Source of the DNA: Ignavibacteria bacterium
GTDB lineage: Bacteria; Bacteroidota; Ignavibacteria; Tepidaquicellales; Tepidaquicellaceae
Assembly: GCA_028714695.1 (NCBI GenBank)
Contig: JAQTLX010000004.1
Span: 171,034 to 215,827, forward strand
Direction of reading: 5' to 3'
Length of the DNA: 44,794 bases
The notes below the pieces were generated by a model. It saw nothing but the letters and a program-made list of their open reading frames with translations, made no database searches and was not told where the DNA came from. Position 1 is the stretch's first letter. The number at the start of each line of letters is the position of its first letter. A program made the position numbers and the translations under genes. This document shows positions 33,643 through 43,515 of the stretch, one piece after another.

Positions 33643-36156
33643 TTATTTTATAAGCACCATTCTCTTCGTCTGCGTAAACTTTTCCGTCTCTATCCTGTAG
33701 AAATATATTCCGCTCGCAAGTTTACTGCCGTTATATTTTGTCTGGTATGTGCCTGCATTGAGATGCTTGTTATCTACGGGTTTATCGATTAATTGTCCGA
33801 GCACATTATATATTTTTATGGTTACAAAAGATTTCTCCGGCAGTGCAAATCTTATTTTCGTTTCCGGATTGAAAGGATTGGGATAGTTCTGCATCAGAGA
33901 AAAACTCAAAGGTACTTCTTCAGATATTTGATTTATCCCTACTGTGAAATTACTTTCATAAAATGCCTGAACTATATCTGACAATTCTTTTAATCTTGTT
34001 ACTGAGTTAAGATTCGAAGTTCCTCTTGCTGCAAACTGAGCAAGCCATATCACAGCCGTATCACCGCTGTTTATTGTATAATTATCCGCTCCCATTCCCT
34101 GTACAAATCTTTTATCCCTGAGACTTTCATTTGAGGCTAATGTTCCTACGGAATCATTTCCGTAATTAACTATATAACTTTGCTGAGGAGTCCATCCCTG
34201 ATTTGTTTCCGGGTCTCCATAGAATATTTTCTTCGATCTTTTAAAACTCCCCCATCCTGTCGGCTGGGTCGGATCAAGCCAGTTCGCACCATCGCTTTTG
34301 TATCCTTTCATGATAGTATATGCTTCATTAGGTGAACCCGGGTCGCATTCATTCGGAGGGTCACTGTTGCAGTTTAAGTATCTTGTAAAGGAGGACATAT
34401 TATAAGTAATGTTAGGCGTAACATTTTTATTCACAGGACCTTTTAATACATCATATCCGACTGCAGGAGGAGCCGCTCCGTAAACAGGGTCATTGTTGGT
34501 TCTGTTGTATGCGTATCCCATATTTCTAATTGTATCACATCCGATATAATCATCATCTGGGCTGCCGACATCAGGATCGGAAATTATTGCGAACCTTGTT
34601 CCTGTCCAATTGCTTGCCCCTTTATTCAGTATTTCAAATTTTGTGAATATTACATTGTTGAAACTTGGATACGTATATTCCCATCTTGTCATATGAAGTT
34701 CAATCCCCATTATGGGAGAAGTAATTCCGCCGCCAAATCCTTCCGATGCGTTATGCGAACACGGGTTTAGGTCGGTAAGACAAACAAAAAAAGTCTGTGC
34801 CGCGTTTTTAACACCCGGTGTGTCTATAAGCGGTTCGTATATTCCGTTATTGTTTACATCGACATATGGCGCGCCGTAAGGCACCATACTTCCCCAGTTC
34901 AGCCAATCCGGTGACGACGGACCGTCTGAACGCGAGACCTTGTATAATCTGAATATACTGCTGTCAAACAACTGTCCGTTTCTTATCGCTCCCGGGAAAT
35001 ATTCACCGTTATATATGCACATAGTTTGAGCAAGTTGTCCGTTAATCATGCACGAAGCGGAAAGTCCCGTTGAAAATATCAGTGTCTTCCCCGTTCCCCT
35101 TGGCCATTCAAAACCGGGAGTCATATTGGAAGAAATCATAGAGCGGTCAAAAGCGCCTCTGTACGAACCGAATGTACAAATATTATTCGCGTTGATTTTT
35201 GAGACGAATAGCGAAGTATCTATTTCTCTGAGTAAAAACGTCCCGTTGGAACCCACTGCCGCATATTTGTCATTATTATAAACCGTTCCGCTGTTTAAAT
35301 CCGCCGATGTAGGTATCTGCATTCGTACCCAGTTGTATTCCATACTGCAATATGACTTGTTGTATAGTAATGTTCCTTGGGAACCAAAAACATAACTCGG
35401 ATAAGCGAATGATTTGAGATTTATTGAGACCCCGGATGTCAAGTTTGTCCAGTTATTGCCGCCGTTAGTTGATAAATATATTATTCCGTTATCAGCGAAC
35501 ACAAGCATCCTGTCGTCAATACTATTTATCGTATTCAGATTCACTGCGCCGGGGAAAAATATTGGACTCCAGTTGAGACCCTGATTAAAAGACTTAATTA
35601 TTTTTCCGTTTGTTCCGCAGGCGTAAATGTACCCGTCGTCATATAATGACTTTAAATCCGCAGTTACGCCGGACGTCACTTGTACGAAAGGAGAATAAGA
35701 ACTGCCTGTCCAGTTTGAGACGAGAATTGTTCCGTTGTTGCCGGCCGCAATGAGATTATCCGCGTGACTTATGATGCAGTTTAGTCTTGTTGTTGTTGAT
35801 GTACTCATCTGTACCCAACTTGTTCCGGTATTTGTTGATATAAATATTTTACCGCTGTCACCGCAGCATACAACCGAATAGTAATTTGGATTGGCACAAC
35901 ACATAGAATACAAATTAATCCCTGCTGACAGGCTTTTCGATGTCCACGTATTTCCTATATCGGTTGATAAAAGAATAGTGCCGTTTGCGCCGCATGTCAT
36001 AAGCGGATAGGTAAAATCTGGAGTGTACGCCGAAATAATATCAGAAAGATCATACGCGGTCCCTGTTTGCTTTTGTGTCCACCTGTATCCGTATTGCGCA
36101 CTTAAACACGATACGAATAAGACCTGCAGCACTATTGCAATAAAATATTTTTTCAT
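33643..36156 (-). CDS. Large T9SS-exported protein: YCF48-like propeller plus shared ~400-residue domain
   Basis: 837 residues with signal peptide MKKYFIAIVLQVLFVSCLSA. Residues about 20-310 are propeller repeats (GTILLSTDIGNTWTSKS, GKIFISTNTGTSWVQMS, GTILVSNWTGSS, GKIIKSFNQGLNWSPIF, GIIYLSTNGGNNWTNLT). Residues about 330-740 match the N-terminal domain of the next two genes upstream: TPGFEWPRGTGKTLIFSTGL, GEYFPGAI, LNWGSMVPYGAPYVDVNNNG, SEGFGGG, DPDVGSPDDDYIGCDT. A sorting domain follows (MQNYPNPFNPETKIRFALPE ... QTKRMVLIK). It lies 46 bp downstream of the 1113-residue gene on the same strand and is probably cotranscribed with it. Confidence 0.9.
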   Translation of the reverse strand: MKKYFIAIVLQVLFVSCLSAQYGYRWTQKQTGTAYDLSDIISAYTPDFTYPLMTCGANGTILLSTDIGNTWTSKSLSAGINLYSMCCANPNYYSVVCCGDSGKIFISTNTGTSWVQMSTSTTTRLNCIISHADNLIAAGNNGTILVSNWTGSSYSPFVQVTSGVTADLKSLYDDGYIYACGTNGKIIKSFNQGLNWSPIFFPGAVNLNTINSIDDRMLVFADNGIIYLSTNGGNNWTNLTSGVSINLKSFAYPSYVFGSQGTLLYNKSYCSMEYNWVRMQIPTSADLNSGTVYNNDKYAAVGSNGTFLLREIDTSLFVSKINANNICTFGSYRGAFDRSMISSNMTPGFEWPRGTGKTLIFSTGLSASCMINGQLAQTMCIYNGEYFPGAIRNGQLFDSSIFRLYKVSRSDGPSSPDWLNWGSMVPYGAPYVDVNNNGIYEPLIDTPGVKNAAQTFFVCLTDLNPCSHNASEGFGGGITSPIMGIELHMTRWEYTYPSFNNVIFTKFEILNKGASNWTGTRFAIISDPDVGSPDDDYIGCDTIRNMGYAYNRTNNDPVYGAAPPAVGYDVLKGPVNKNVTPNITYNMSSFTRYLNCNSDPPNECDPGSPNEAYTIMKGYKSDGANWLDPTQPTGWGSFKRSKKIFYGDPETNQGWTPQQSYIVNYGNDSVGTLASNESLRDKRFVQGMGADNYTINSGDTAVIWLAQFAARGTSNLNSVTRLKELSDIVQAFYESNFTVGINQISEEVPLSFSLMQNYPNPFNPETKIRFALPEKSFVTIKIYNVLGQLIDKPVDNKHLNAGTYQTKYNGSKLASGIYFYRIETEKFTQTKRMVLIK

Positions 36157-36202
36157 CTGTAAATTTTAATTATTTAATAACAACTCAATAATACGGGCAT
36201 AT

Positions 36203-39200
36203 TTATTTTATAAGCACCATTCTCTTCGTCTGCGTATACTTTTCCGTCTCTATCCTGTAGAAATATATTCCGCTCGCAAACCTGCTTCCGTTAAACGTCG
36301 CCTGATGCACTCCGGCATCCAGTTGTCTGTTATCAATTACTTTTTCTACCAACTGCCCGAGTACGTTATAAACTTTCAGAACTACAAACGATTTTTCAGG
36401 CAAAGCAAATCTTATTTTCGTTTCCGGATTGAAAGGATTGGGATAGTTCTGCATCAAATCATATTTCTCGGGTATCTCACTCGTTATTTCAATTACCGGA
36501 ACCGTCGGCGCATATGTGGTAAATTCATACATCACACCCGGCAGCGTAACCGTGTATGGATAAATTATAAGCGAATCCCCTTCTGTGAAATTAGCGCCCG
36601 CACTTATAAGTCTCGGAGCCCATATATACATAACATCGATAGTGTTTGATATAAATAGGTTCTTAGTTTTATAAGACGTAATTGATGTATCGTAACTTGA
36701 ATTAAAAACATATAATAATAACTGCCTGCCCAGTGAATCTGCGCCGGGCGTCCAATGTCCAGTAGCAGGCAATACATCATTCGATTCCACAAATGCGCAA
36801 TTCAATTGCCTCTGTACCGTACTGTCTGTCATAAATACTTTGAAGGGCACTTCAGTCATACTCTGATATACAAAATTCGTATTGCTTGTTTTCAAATACC
36901 TGAATGCATATTGTTTGTTCATATTTGAAAACACTATTTTAACCTTCCTCAATTGATCTGCTCTAAGTTGCGAATTTAAATTATTAAATGTTCCGGTTGA
37001 GGGATACGAAATCGACATTGATTGTGACTGATATAGGTTGTATGTCATGTATTTGCTTCCGGTCACATATTGATTCGACGGCAGATACTCCCAGCCTGCT
37101 TTCCTTGTTTGAAGCGAATCCGCCGATGCAGTCGGATCTCGTATAACCCCTTTGTTGTAACTTTTTATTTTGTCCGTCTTGAAAAGTATTCCGTCAAAAA
37201 TCCTAGACGAATCATGCGAACTTCCATAGTACGATGGTGTTACTTTAAGACCATCCCTTAATGAAAAGAAGGAAACTCCGTTATTTGTTGATTTTAAAAC
37301 ACTGTAAGAAGTATCCGGAGGATAAAAAAGAACGCGGTATTTCGCACTCTGAATATATTCCTGACCCACAACTACCGGCTTTACTCCCAAATCCCTGTGA
37401 TTGGTATTAATTGTATCTCCGTTATGAAGATTAAATGTAGTATTGGCTGATGGCGGTTGCGGAGTTATACCGTACACCGCTGCTCCTAATGGATTTCGTA
37501 TCACTTTATACTCGCGTTCTGCATTAGGCGCATCGCTTACTGCATATGCACATATAATGAACTTATACGTCTGCCCGTACTGTATCGCCGAATTCCCTCC
37601 GTAATTCTGCGGGAACTGAGTCTGATTTATCTTTATCAACCTGCTTAATCCGGACTCAGGAAAACCGGCGGGCATTCCGAGACCGTAAGGCGGAACAATT
37701 GGAAGCGGTGAATACAATTCATTCCCGTTTATAAACACTCCCGTCGGCAATGTGTCGATTACAACTCCAATCGTATCCCGTCTGTCAAATATCTTCAGAA
37801 GTTTAATGTAATTTGAGTTTATTGTTACAGGTCTGCCGAAATCGGGATAATTATTGCTCGCTAAATTCTTATCTACTTCATAAACCTCATAACCTTGAAA
37901 ACGATAAGTGTTGTTATCGGCAGGAGTATGAAATATTGTATCGGTATAACGATAATATTCGGCTGTATCACTCCAGTATAGATTCAATCCGCATGTTGAT
38001 GACGTAAAAGGTGTAATACTCTTTGTAACAACCGGAATAGGCAATGAGGATGCATCAATTTTGAAATTCATATCAAAAATAATTTGAGCCGTTCTGCTGA
38101 TCTTTTTTAATTTTGTTACGGCATTTTTATTATTTACACCTCTTGCTATCATTTGCCCGAGAACAATTCGTACTGTATCATTTGCATTTACGCTGAAATT
38201 CGGTCCGCCTGTATTCATTAATAATCTTCTGTCTCCCGGCGGGCTTGGATATGTGGTTATGGTATCTCCTCCCGCGCAATTCTTGATTCGTGTCATATTT
38301 ACATTGCCGTTATACCCAAACTCAGACCAGCCTTCCCCTGTTTCAGGATTCCCGGCATATAATTTTTTCGCCCTTTGTTTTGTTGAGGGATGTATCCATG
38401 ATGAACCGTCTTTTTTAATTCCCGATAAATATCTGTATGCTTCAATCGGCAATGTAGGATCCTGCTCGCATGTAAGATCACCTGAACTGCTTCCTGTAAA
38501 ATACACAAATGATGTCATTCCCAATTGCCTGTAACCTCTTTTCACAAATCTGTTATCTGAACCGGGAGGATTATAATATACAACAGAATCGTTGGGATTT
38601 CCCGTATAATAAATCGGACTTATTAAATAATCAAACCCGACTGCAGGAGGATTCAGACCGTATGACGGAGAATTCCCGTTTCCGTCCATATTATCCGAAT
38701 TGTAACAGTACCCTAAATTTAACGCTGTATCACATCCGATATAATCATCATTGGCATTTCCAAGGTCGGGATCTGTTACAAGACCGAATACTGCATTATT
38801 CCAAACTTTTGTACTCTTATTTATAATTTCATACTTGAGAAATTGAACATCGCTCAGCGACCTGGAAAATAAACTGTCTCCCTTATAACCCCATGCCGTC
38901 AAATGAACTTCCGAAAAAATCGGAGCCGTTCCCCCCGAAAACCCCTCGCTTTGATTATGCGTTTCCGGAAAACCATCCGTCATACATATATAGATGGTTT
39001 GCGTGGCATTTGCTATTCCCGGACGGTCTATGCCGGGATCGAATTGTCCGTTATTATTCCTGTCAACATATGGCGCGCCGTAGGGCACCATATTGCCCCA
39101 GTTTAAATAATCGGAAGAAGTAGAATCTGTACTCGTTACTTTATACAATTTAAAATTTGCATTCGTCACGGGAATCGGAACACTCCCGGTTATATTAATA

Positions 39201-39544
39201 TATCCCGGCTCGTATTCTCCTTTATAGGAACAGGAAGCAAGTTTTAATGACCCGTCAATATAAGTGCCTATAGACAAGCCTGCCGTGAATACAGCAAAAC
39301 TATTCGAACCTTTCATCCACATAAACCCGGGTGTATTGGTTGTTCTTATATCCTGATCGAATATACCTGTATTCTGAATCCATGTATCGATATTGTTCGG
39401 ATCAAATCTGATTTGCTCCTGTATAACCTGCGGAAATATTCCGTAATATGAAGTCGTCATAAAATTCACAGTGGGTTTTGAAACAGCATCGCCCAATGTC
39501 AGCAAAATAATTATTGCCGCCGAAATGAAAAATTTTTTTTTCAT
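36203..39544 (-). CDS. Very large T9SS-exported protein, tandem paralogue A
   Basis: 1113 residues with signal peptide MKKKFFISAAIIILLTLGDA. Residues about 40-510 form the domain shared with the genes on either side: TPGFMWMKGSNSFAVFTAGL, YLNWGNMVPYGAPYVDRNNN, PETHNQSEGFSGGTAPIFSE, DPDLGNANDDYIGCDT, PAVGFDYL, GDRRLLMNTGGPNFSVNAND. A long beta-rich middle (510-1025; GYEVYEVDKNLASNNYPDFG, AIQYGQTYKFIICAYAV) is fibronectin-like in parts but not assigned. The sorting domain is MQNYPNPFNPETKIRFALPE to the C-terminus. It aligns end to end with the next gene (39579-42908). The sorting-domain codons are identical to that gene over 227 bp. Confidence 0.9.
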   Translation of the reverse strand: MKKKFFISAAIIILLTLGDAVSKPTVNFMTTSYYGIFPQVIQEQIRFDPNNIDTWIQNTGIFDQDIRTTNTPGFMWMKGSNSFAVFTAGLSIGTYIDGSLKLASCSYKGEYEPGYINITGSVPIPVTNANFKLYKVTSTDSTSSDYLNWGNMVPYGAPYVDRNNNGQFDPGIDRPGIANATQTIYICMTDGFPETHNQSEGFSGGTAPIFSEVHLTAWGYKGDSLFSRSLSDVQFLKYEIINKSTKVWNNAVFGLVTDPDLGNANDDYIGCDTALNLGYCYNSDNMDGNGNSPSYGLNPPAVGFDYLISPIYYTGNPNDSVVYYNPPGSDNRFVKRGYRQLGMTSFVYFTGSSSGDLTCEQDPTLPIEAYRYLSGIKKDGSSWIHPSTKQRAKKLYAGNPETGEGWSEFGYNGNVNMTRIKNCAGGDTITTYPSPPGDRRLLMNTGGPNFSVNANDTVRIVLGQMIARGVNNKNAVTKLKKISRTAQIIFDMNFKIDASSLPIPVVTKSITPFTSSTCGLNLYWSDTAEYYRYTDTIFHTPADNNTYRFQGYEVYEVDKNLASNNYPDFGRPVTINSNYIKLLKIFDRRDTIGVVIDTLPTGVFINGNELYSPLPIVPPYGLGMPAGFPESGLSRLIKINQTQFPQNYGGNSAIQYGQTYKFIICAYAVSDAPNAEREYKVIRNPLGAAVYGITPQPPSANTTFNLHNGDTINTNHRDLGVKPVVVGQEYIQSAKYRVLFYPPDTSYSVLKSTNNGVSFFSLRDGLKVTPSYYGSSHDSSRIFDGILFKTDKIKSYNKGVIRDPTASADSLQTRKAGWEYLPSNQYVTGSKYMTYNLYQSQSMSISYPSTGTFNNLNSQLRADQLRKVKIVFSNMNKQYAFRYLKTSNTNFVYQSMTEVPFKVFMTDSTVQRQLNCAFVESNDVLPATGHWTPGADSLGRQLLLYVFNSSYDTSITSYKTKNLFISNTIDVMYIWAPRLISAGANFTEGDSLIIYPYTVTLPGVMYEFTTYAPTVPVIEITSEIPEKYDLMQNYPNPFNPETKIRFALPEKSFVVLKVYNVLGQLVEKVIDNRQLDAGVHQATFNGSRFASGIYFYRIETEKYTQTKRMVLIK

Positions 39545-39578
39545 AATATTAAGTATAATTTTAATATTTCTTTCATAT

Positions 39579-42500
39579 TTATTTTATAAGCACCATTCTC
39601 TTCGTCTGCGTATACTTTTCCGTCTCTATCCTGTAGAAATATATTCCGCTCGCAAACCTGCTTCCGTTAAACGTCGCCTGATGCACTCCGGCATCCAGTT
39701 GTCTGTTATCAATTACTTTTTCTACCAACTGCCCGAGTACGTTATAAACTTTCAGAACTACAAACGATTTTTCAGGCAAAGCAAATCTTATTTTCGTTTC
39801 AGGATTGAAAGGATTTGGAAAATTCTGCATTAAATCGTACTTCTCGGGTATCTCACTCGTTATCTCAATAACGGGAACTGTTGGCGCTAAGGTTGAAAAT
39901 TCATACATGGCACCCGGTCTTGTAACAGTATACGGATAAATTATAAGCGAATCCCCTTCTGTGAAATTAGCGCCCGCACTTATAAGTCTCGGCGCCCATA
40001 TATACATAACATCGAATTGGTTGTTTAGGTACAAGTTTTTTGTTTTATATGTTGTAATTGTCGTATCATAACTCGAATTAAAGACATAAAGCAATAATTT
40101 TCTCCCCAGCGAATCCGCACCCGGAGACCACTGTCCCGTTGCGGGTTGAACGTCATTTGATTCAACAAAAGCGCAATTCAACTGTCGTGGCGCTGTGCTG
40201 TCAGCCGTATAAACTTTGAAAGGAACCTGAGTCATGCCTTGATAAATGTAGTAATAATCGTTTATTGCCGAAGTGTCCCTGTACCTGTATGCATACTGCT
40301 TATTAAGATTGGAGAAGACTATCTTAATTTTTCTTAACTGATACGGCTTTAACTGTGAGGGTATGTTATTAAATGTACCCTGTGTAGGATATGTTATTGA
40401 CATCTGCTTTGACTGATAAGGCATAATGTTAGTGAAATATTTACTGCCGGTTATGTACTGATTCGAAGGCAGATAATCCCAGCCGTATTTTCGTGATTGA
40501 ATTGAGTCAATTGAACCTATCGGATCTTTTATAACACCAATATTATACGAATTTATTTTTTCCGTTTTGAAAAGAATCCCGTCATAAATTCTTGATGAAT
40601 CATGCGGGTCTCCGAACATCTCGTGAGTAGTTTTAAGTCCTTCTTTCAGCGTGAAATATGTAACACCGTTATTCGTCGACTTTAGTATGCTGTATAGAGT
40701 ATCGGCAGAATAAAACAAAACGCGGTATTTTGCACTTTGAACATATTCCTGGCCAACCACAACCGGCTTTAAACCTAAATCACGATGATTCGTTGTTAAA
40801 GTGTCCCCGTTATGGAGGGTATACGTAATATTTACAGGCGGCGGCTGAGGCGTAATTGTAAAAACAACCGATGCCAAAGGATTTCTTAATACTCTATACC
40901 CGTGTGGTATATTCAGACCTTCATTTACTGCGTATGCGCAAACGATAAACTTATACGTCTGCCCGTATTGAATTGCCGAATTTCCCCCGTAATTCTGTGG
41001 AAATTTAGTTTGATTTATTTGGAGTAACCTGCTAAGACCCGAATTTGGAAATCCCTCGGGCGTTCCTAATTTATATGGAGGAACAATCGGAAGCCAGGAA
41101 TCCATATCAGAATTGTTTACTGTCGGTAAATAATCATAAACAAAATCAATAGAATCCAGTTTGTCAAAGATTTCAAGTAATTTAATTTTACTGGAATCTA
41201 TAGTTGCAGGAATGCCGAAATCAGGTAAATTATTGTTTGATAAATTTTTATCTACTTCATATACTTCATAACCTTGAAAACGGTATTTGTTATAATTTGG
41301 AACAGGATGTACTGAGGAGTCATTATATAAATAATACTCGGCTGTATCATTCCAGTAAATATTCAAACCGCATTGTGTCGATGTTAAGCGGGTAATGCTT
41401 TTTGTCACTTCCGGAAAAGGCAATTGAGTACTGATTGCACCGAAATTCCAATTAAAATAACTCTGCACGGATTTGCCGAGATTTTTTAATCTGGTTACTA
41501 CGTTTTTATAATTAACGCCCCTTGCTATCATCTGCCCCAATACTATCTGCACGGTATCATTGGCATTAACAGTGTAATTCAGCCCTCCTGTATTCATTAA
41601 TAATCTCCTGTCTCCTGGAGGACTTGAATAAGTCGTAGTAGAATCGGTGCCTGCACAGTTTCTGATTTGAGCCATATTCACATTTTGGTTTATACCAAAC
41701 TCGGTCCAGCCGCTCTCTGTTTCGGGATTCCCGGGATATACTTTTTTTGTTCTTTGTTTTGTCAAAGGATGAAACCAGGGCGCACCGTCTTTTTTAATAC
41801 CGGATAGAAATCTATACGCTTCAATGGGAAGAGTTGGGTCTGTTTCACATGCTGTACTGCCTGAACCGCTTGGAGAAAAATATACGAACGATGTCATTCC
41901 AAACTGCTTGTAGCCTGTTTTTTCAATCCTATTTGTTGAACCCGGCGGATTATAGTACACAACCACATCATTCGGATTTCCTGTGTAATACAGGGGACTT
42001 AATAAATATTCAAAACCAACTGCAGGAGGATTCGTGCCGTAAGTCGGCGGACTCCCGTTTCCGTCCATATTGTCACCGTTATAACAATATCCGAGATTCA
42101 ACAAAGTATCGCACCCAATATAATCATCGGATGGTGATCCAAGGTCCGGATCCGCAGCCAATCCCATAACGGTATTGTTCCATGCCTTTGTACTCTTGTT
42201 AATAATTTCGTATCTTAAATATTGAACATCGTTCTGCCCGTCAATGTTATAACCCCACGCAGTCAAATGAATTTCGGAAAATATAGGCGCCGTGCCGCCG
42301 GAAAATCCTTCTGACTGTGTGTGATTCTCGGGAAATCCGTCTGTCATGCAAATGAAAACAGTCTGTGGTGCATCTTTTATCCCGGGTATATCTATTCCCG
42401 GATCGAATTGTCCGTTATGATTTTTATCAACATACGGTGCTCCGTAAGGCGCCATATTACCCCAGTTTAAATAATCATATGAGGTTGAATCATCGGATGA

Positions 42501-42908
42501 GATTTTATATAATTTAAAATTTGAATTCGTTACAGGTACCGGAACTCCGCCTGTTGTACTGACATATCCGGGCGCATACTCGCCATGGTATGAAGCCGCT
42601 GCCAGTTTTAATTGTCCGTCAATATAAGTTCCTATCGTTAATCCGGCAGTGAATATTGCAAATCTGTTTGAACCTTTCGGCCACATAAACCCCGGTGTAT
42701 TATTAGTTCGAATATCTTGATCGAATATTCCTGTATTTTGAATCCATGTGCTTATATTATTCGGATCGAATTTTACTTGCGTTTGAATAATATTAGGAGT
42801 GTAGCCGGAATTAGGATTCGTTAAAAATTCCAGTCGTGGTTTTGAATATATACTTCCTGAAATAAGTAATACGAAAAATACTGTAGATAGAAATGCCCTG
42901 TTGTTCAT
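39579..42908 (-). CDS. Very large T9SS-exported protein, tandem paralogue B
   Basis: 1109 residues with signal peptide MNNRAFLSTVFFVLLISGSI. The domain order and most conserved blocks equal paralogue A: TPGFMWPKGSNRFAIFTAGL, YLNWGNMAPYGAPYVDKNHN, SEGFSGGTAPIFSEIHLTAW, DPDLGSPSDDYIGCDT, QVVLGQMIARGVNYKNVVTR in slightly varied form, AIQYGQTYKFIVCAYAV. The wording APRLISAGANFTEGDSLIIY just before the sorting domain is also shared. The sorting domain differs at one visible place (MQNFPNPFNP for MQNYPNPFNP). The stop is 34 bp from the start of paralogue A. This is the first gene of the three-gene set. The function is unknown; cell-surface or secreted structural or adhesive roles are guesses. Confidence 0.9.
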   Translation of the reverse strand: MNNRAFLSTVFFVLLISGSIYSKPRLEFLTNPNSGYTPNIIQTQVKFDPNNISTWIQNTGIFDQDIRTNNTPGFMWPKGSNRFAIFTAGLTIGTYIDGQLKLAAASYHGEYAPGYVSTTGGVPVPVTNSNFKLYKISSDDSTSYDYLNWGNMAPYGAPYVDKNHNGQFDPGIDIPGIKDAPQTVFICMTDGFPENHTQSEGFSGGTAPIFSEIHLTAWGYNIDGQNDVQYLRYEIINKSTKAWNNTVMGLAADPDLGSPSDDYIGCDTLLNLGYCYNGDNMDGNGSPPTYGTNPPAVGFEYLLSPLYYTGNPNDVVVYYNPPGSTNRIEKTGYKQFGMTSFVYFSPSGSGSTACETDPTLPIEAYRFLSGIKKDGAPWFHPLTKQRTKKVYPGNPETESGWTEFGINQNVNMAQIRNCAGTDSTTTYSSPPGDRRLLMNTGGLNYTVNANDTVQIVLGQMIARGVNYKNVVTRLKNLGKSVQSYFNWNFGAISTQLPFPEVTKSITRLTSTQCGLNIYWNDTAEYYLYNDSSVHPVPNYNKYRFQGYEVYEVDKNLSNNNLPDFGIPATIDSSKIKLLEIFDKLDSIDFVYDYLPTVNNSDMDSWLPIVPPYKLGTPEGFPNSGLSRLLQINQTKFPQNYGGNSAIQYGQTYKFIVCAYAVNEGLNIPHGYRVLRNPLASVVFTITPQPPPVNITYTLHNGDTLTTNHRDLGLKPVVVGQEYVQSAKYRVLFYSADTLYSILKSTNNGVTYFTLKEGLKTTHEMFGDPHDSSRIYDGILFKTEKINSYNIGVIKDPIGSIDSIQSRKYGWDYLPSNQYITGSKYFTNIMPYQSKQMSITYPTQGTFNNIPSQLKPYQLRKIKIVFSNLNKQYAYRYRDTSAINDYYYIYQGMTQVPFKVYTADSTAPRQLNCAFVESNDVQPATGQWSPGADSLGRKLLLYVFNSSYDTTITTYKTKNLYLNNQFDVMYIWAPRLISAGANFTEGDSLIIYPYTVTRPGAMYEFSTLAPTVPVIEITSEIPEKYDLMQNFPNPFNPETKIRFALPEKSFVVLKVYNVLGQLVEKVIDNRQLDAGVHQATFNGSRFASGIYFYRIETEKYTQTKRMVLIK

Positions 42909-42960
42909 ATTTTTTTAAATGATTTATTACTACTCATATTTTTAATTTTGATAAATGTCC

Positions 42961-43494
42961 TTATTTCAAAAGAATCATTTTCTTTACGCTGCCGGTTTCA
43001 TAAGCATTGCCGGCAAGCACAACTGAATTATTCCTGTCAACCGCAACTTTTATTGCTCTGTCATCATTGTTAGCCGATCCGTTGTACCTTCTGGACCAAA
43101 TAGTGTCACCCTGCTGATTGTACTTTATGAGAAGAAAATCATAAGATGAAGTCAGTCCTTTCGAAAATCCCGCAATATAAATGCCGCCTGAACTGTCCAT
43201 CGCTATTGAGACAGGGATATCATATCCGTTTATCATGGCCCTGTATGTCTTTGACCATAGTACCGTTCCTGCTGAGTTATATTTATCCAGAATAATATAA
43301 GCCGAGACTTCATCCGAACAGTACCCTGCTGCATAAATATTATCATTATTGTCGGCAATTACTGCAGTATAATAATCATACGCACCCATCGTACCGTTGT
43401 AAGAACGGACATTATTCAAAACGACCTGTGAATTGCATATTGCGGAAAACGCAGAAATAAATAAAATGGCAAAAAGTGTTGTTGTGTGCTTCAT
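42961..43494 (-). CDS. Short exported SBBP-repeat-like protein, probably a truncated T9SS cargo
   Basis: 177 residues with signal peptide MKHTTTLFAILFISAFSAIC. The body has about three SBBP-type propeller strands: TAVIADNNDNIYAAGYC, ILDKYNSAGTVLWSKTY, SIAMDSSGGIYIAGFSK, LIKYNQQGDTIWSRRYNGSA, VAVDRNNSVVLAGNA. The protein then ends abruptly with GSVKKMILLK. That final KKMILLK is the usual end of a sorting domain, but the ~70 residues that should precede it are missing, and so are most blades of a full propeller. An in-frame internal deletion is the simplest reading. The product may be translated but is probably not exported by T9SS. Confidence 0.7.
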   Translation of the reverse strand: MKHTTTLFAILFISAFSAICNSQVVLNNVRSYNGTMGAYDYYTAVIADNNDNIYAAGYCSDEVSAYIILDKYNSAGTVLWSKTYRAMINGYDIPVSIAMDSSGGIYIAGFSKGLTSSYDFLLIKYNQQGDTIWSRRYNGSANNDDRAIKVAVDRNNSVVLAGNAYETGSVKKMILLK

Positions 43495-43515
43495 GATGAT
43501 TTTATATTGATATTA

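Noticed and set aside
36305..36649. Plus-strand frames opposite the sorting-domain codons, nearly identical at 39471-39833
   Set aside because: They are antisense shadows of the conserved sorting-domain DNA. Their similarity follows from the 227-bp identity of the real genes.
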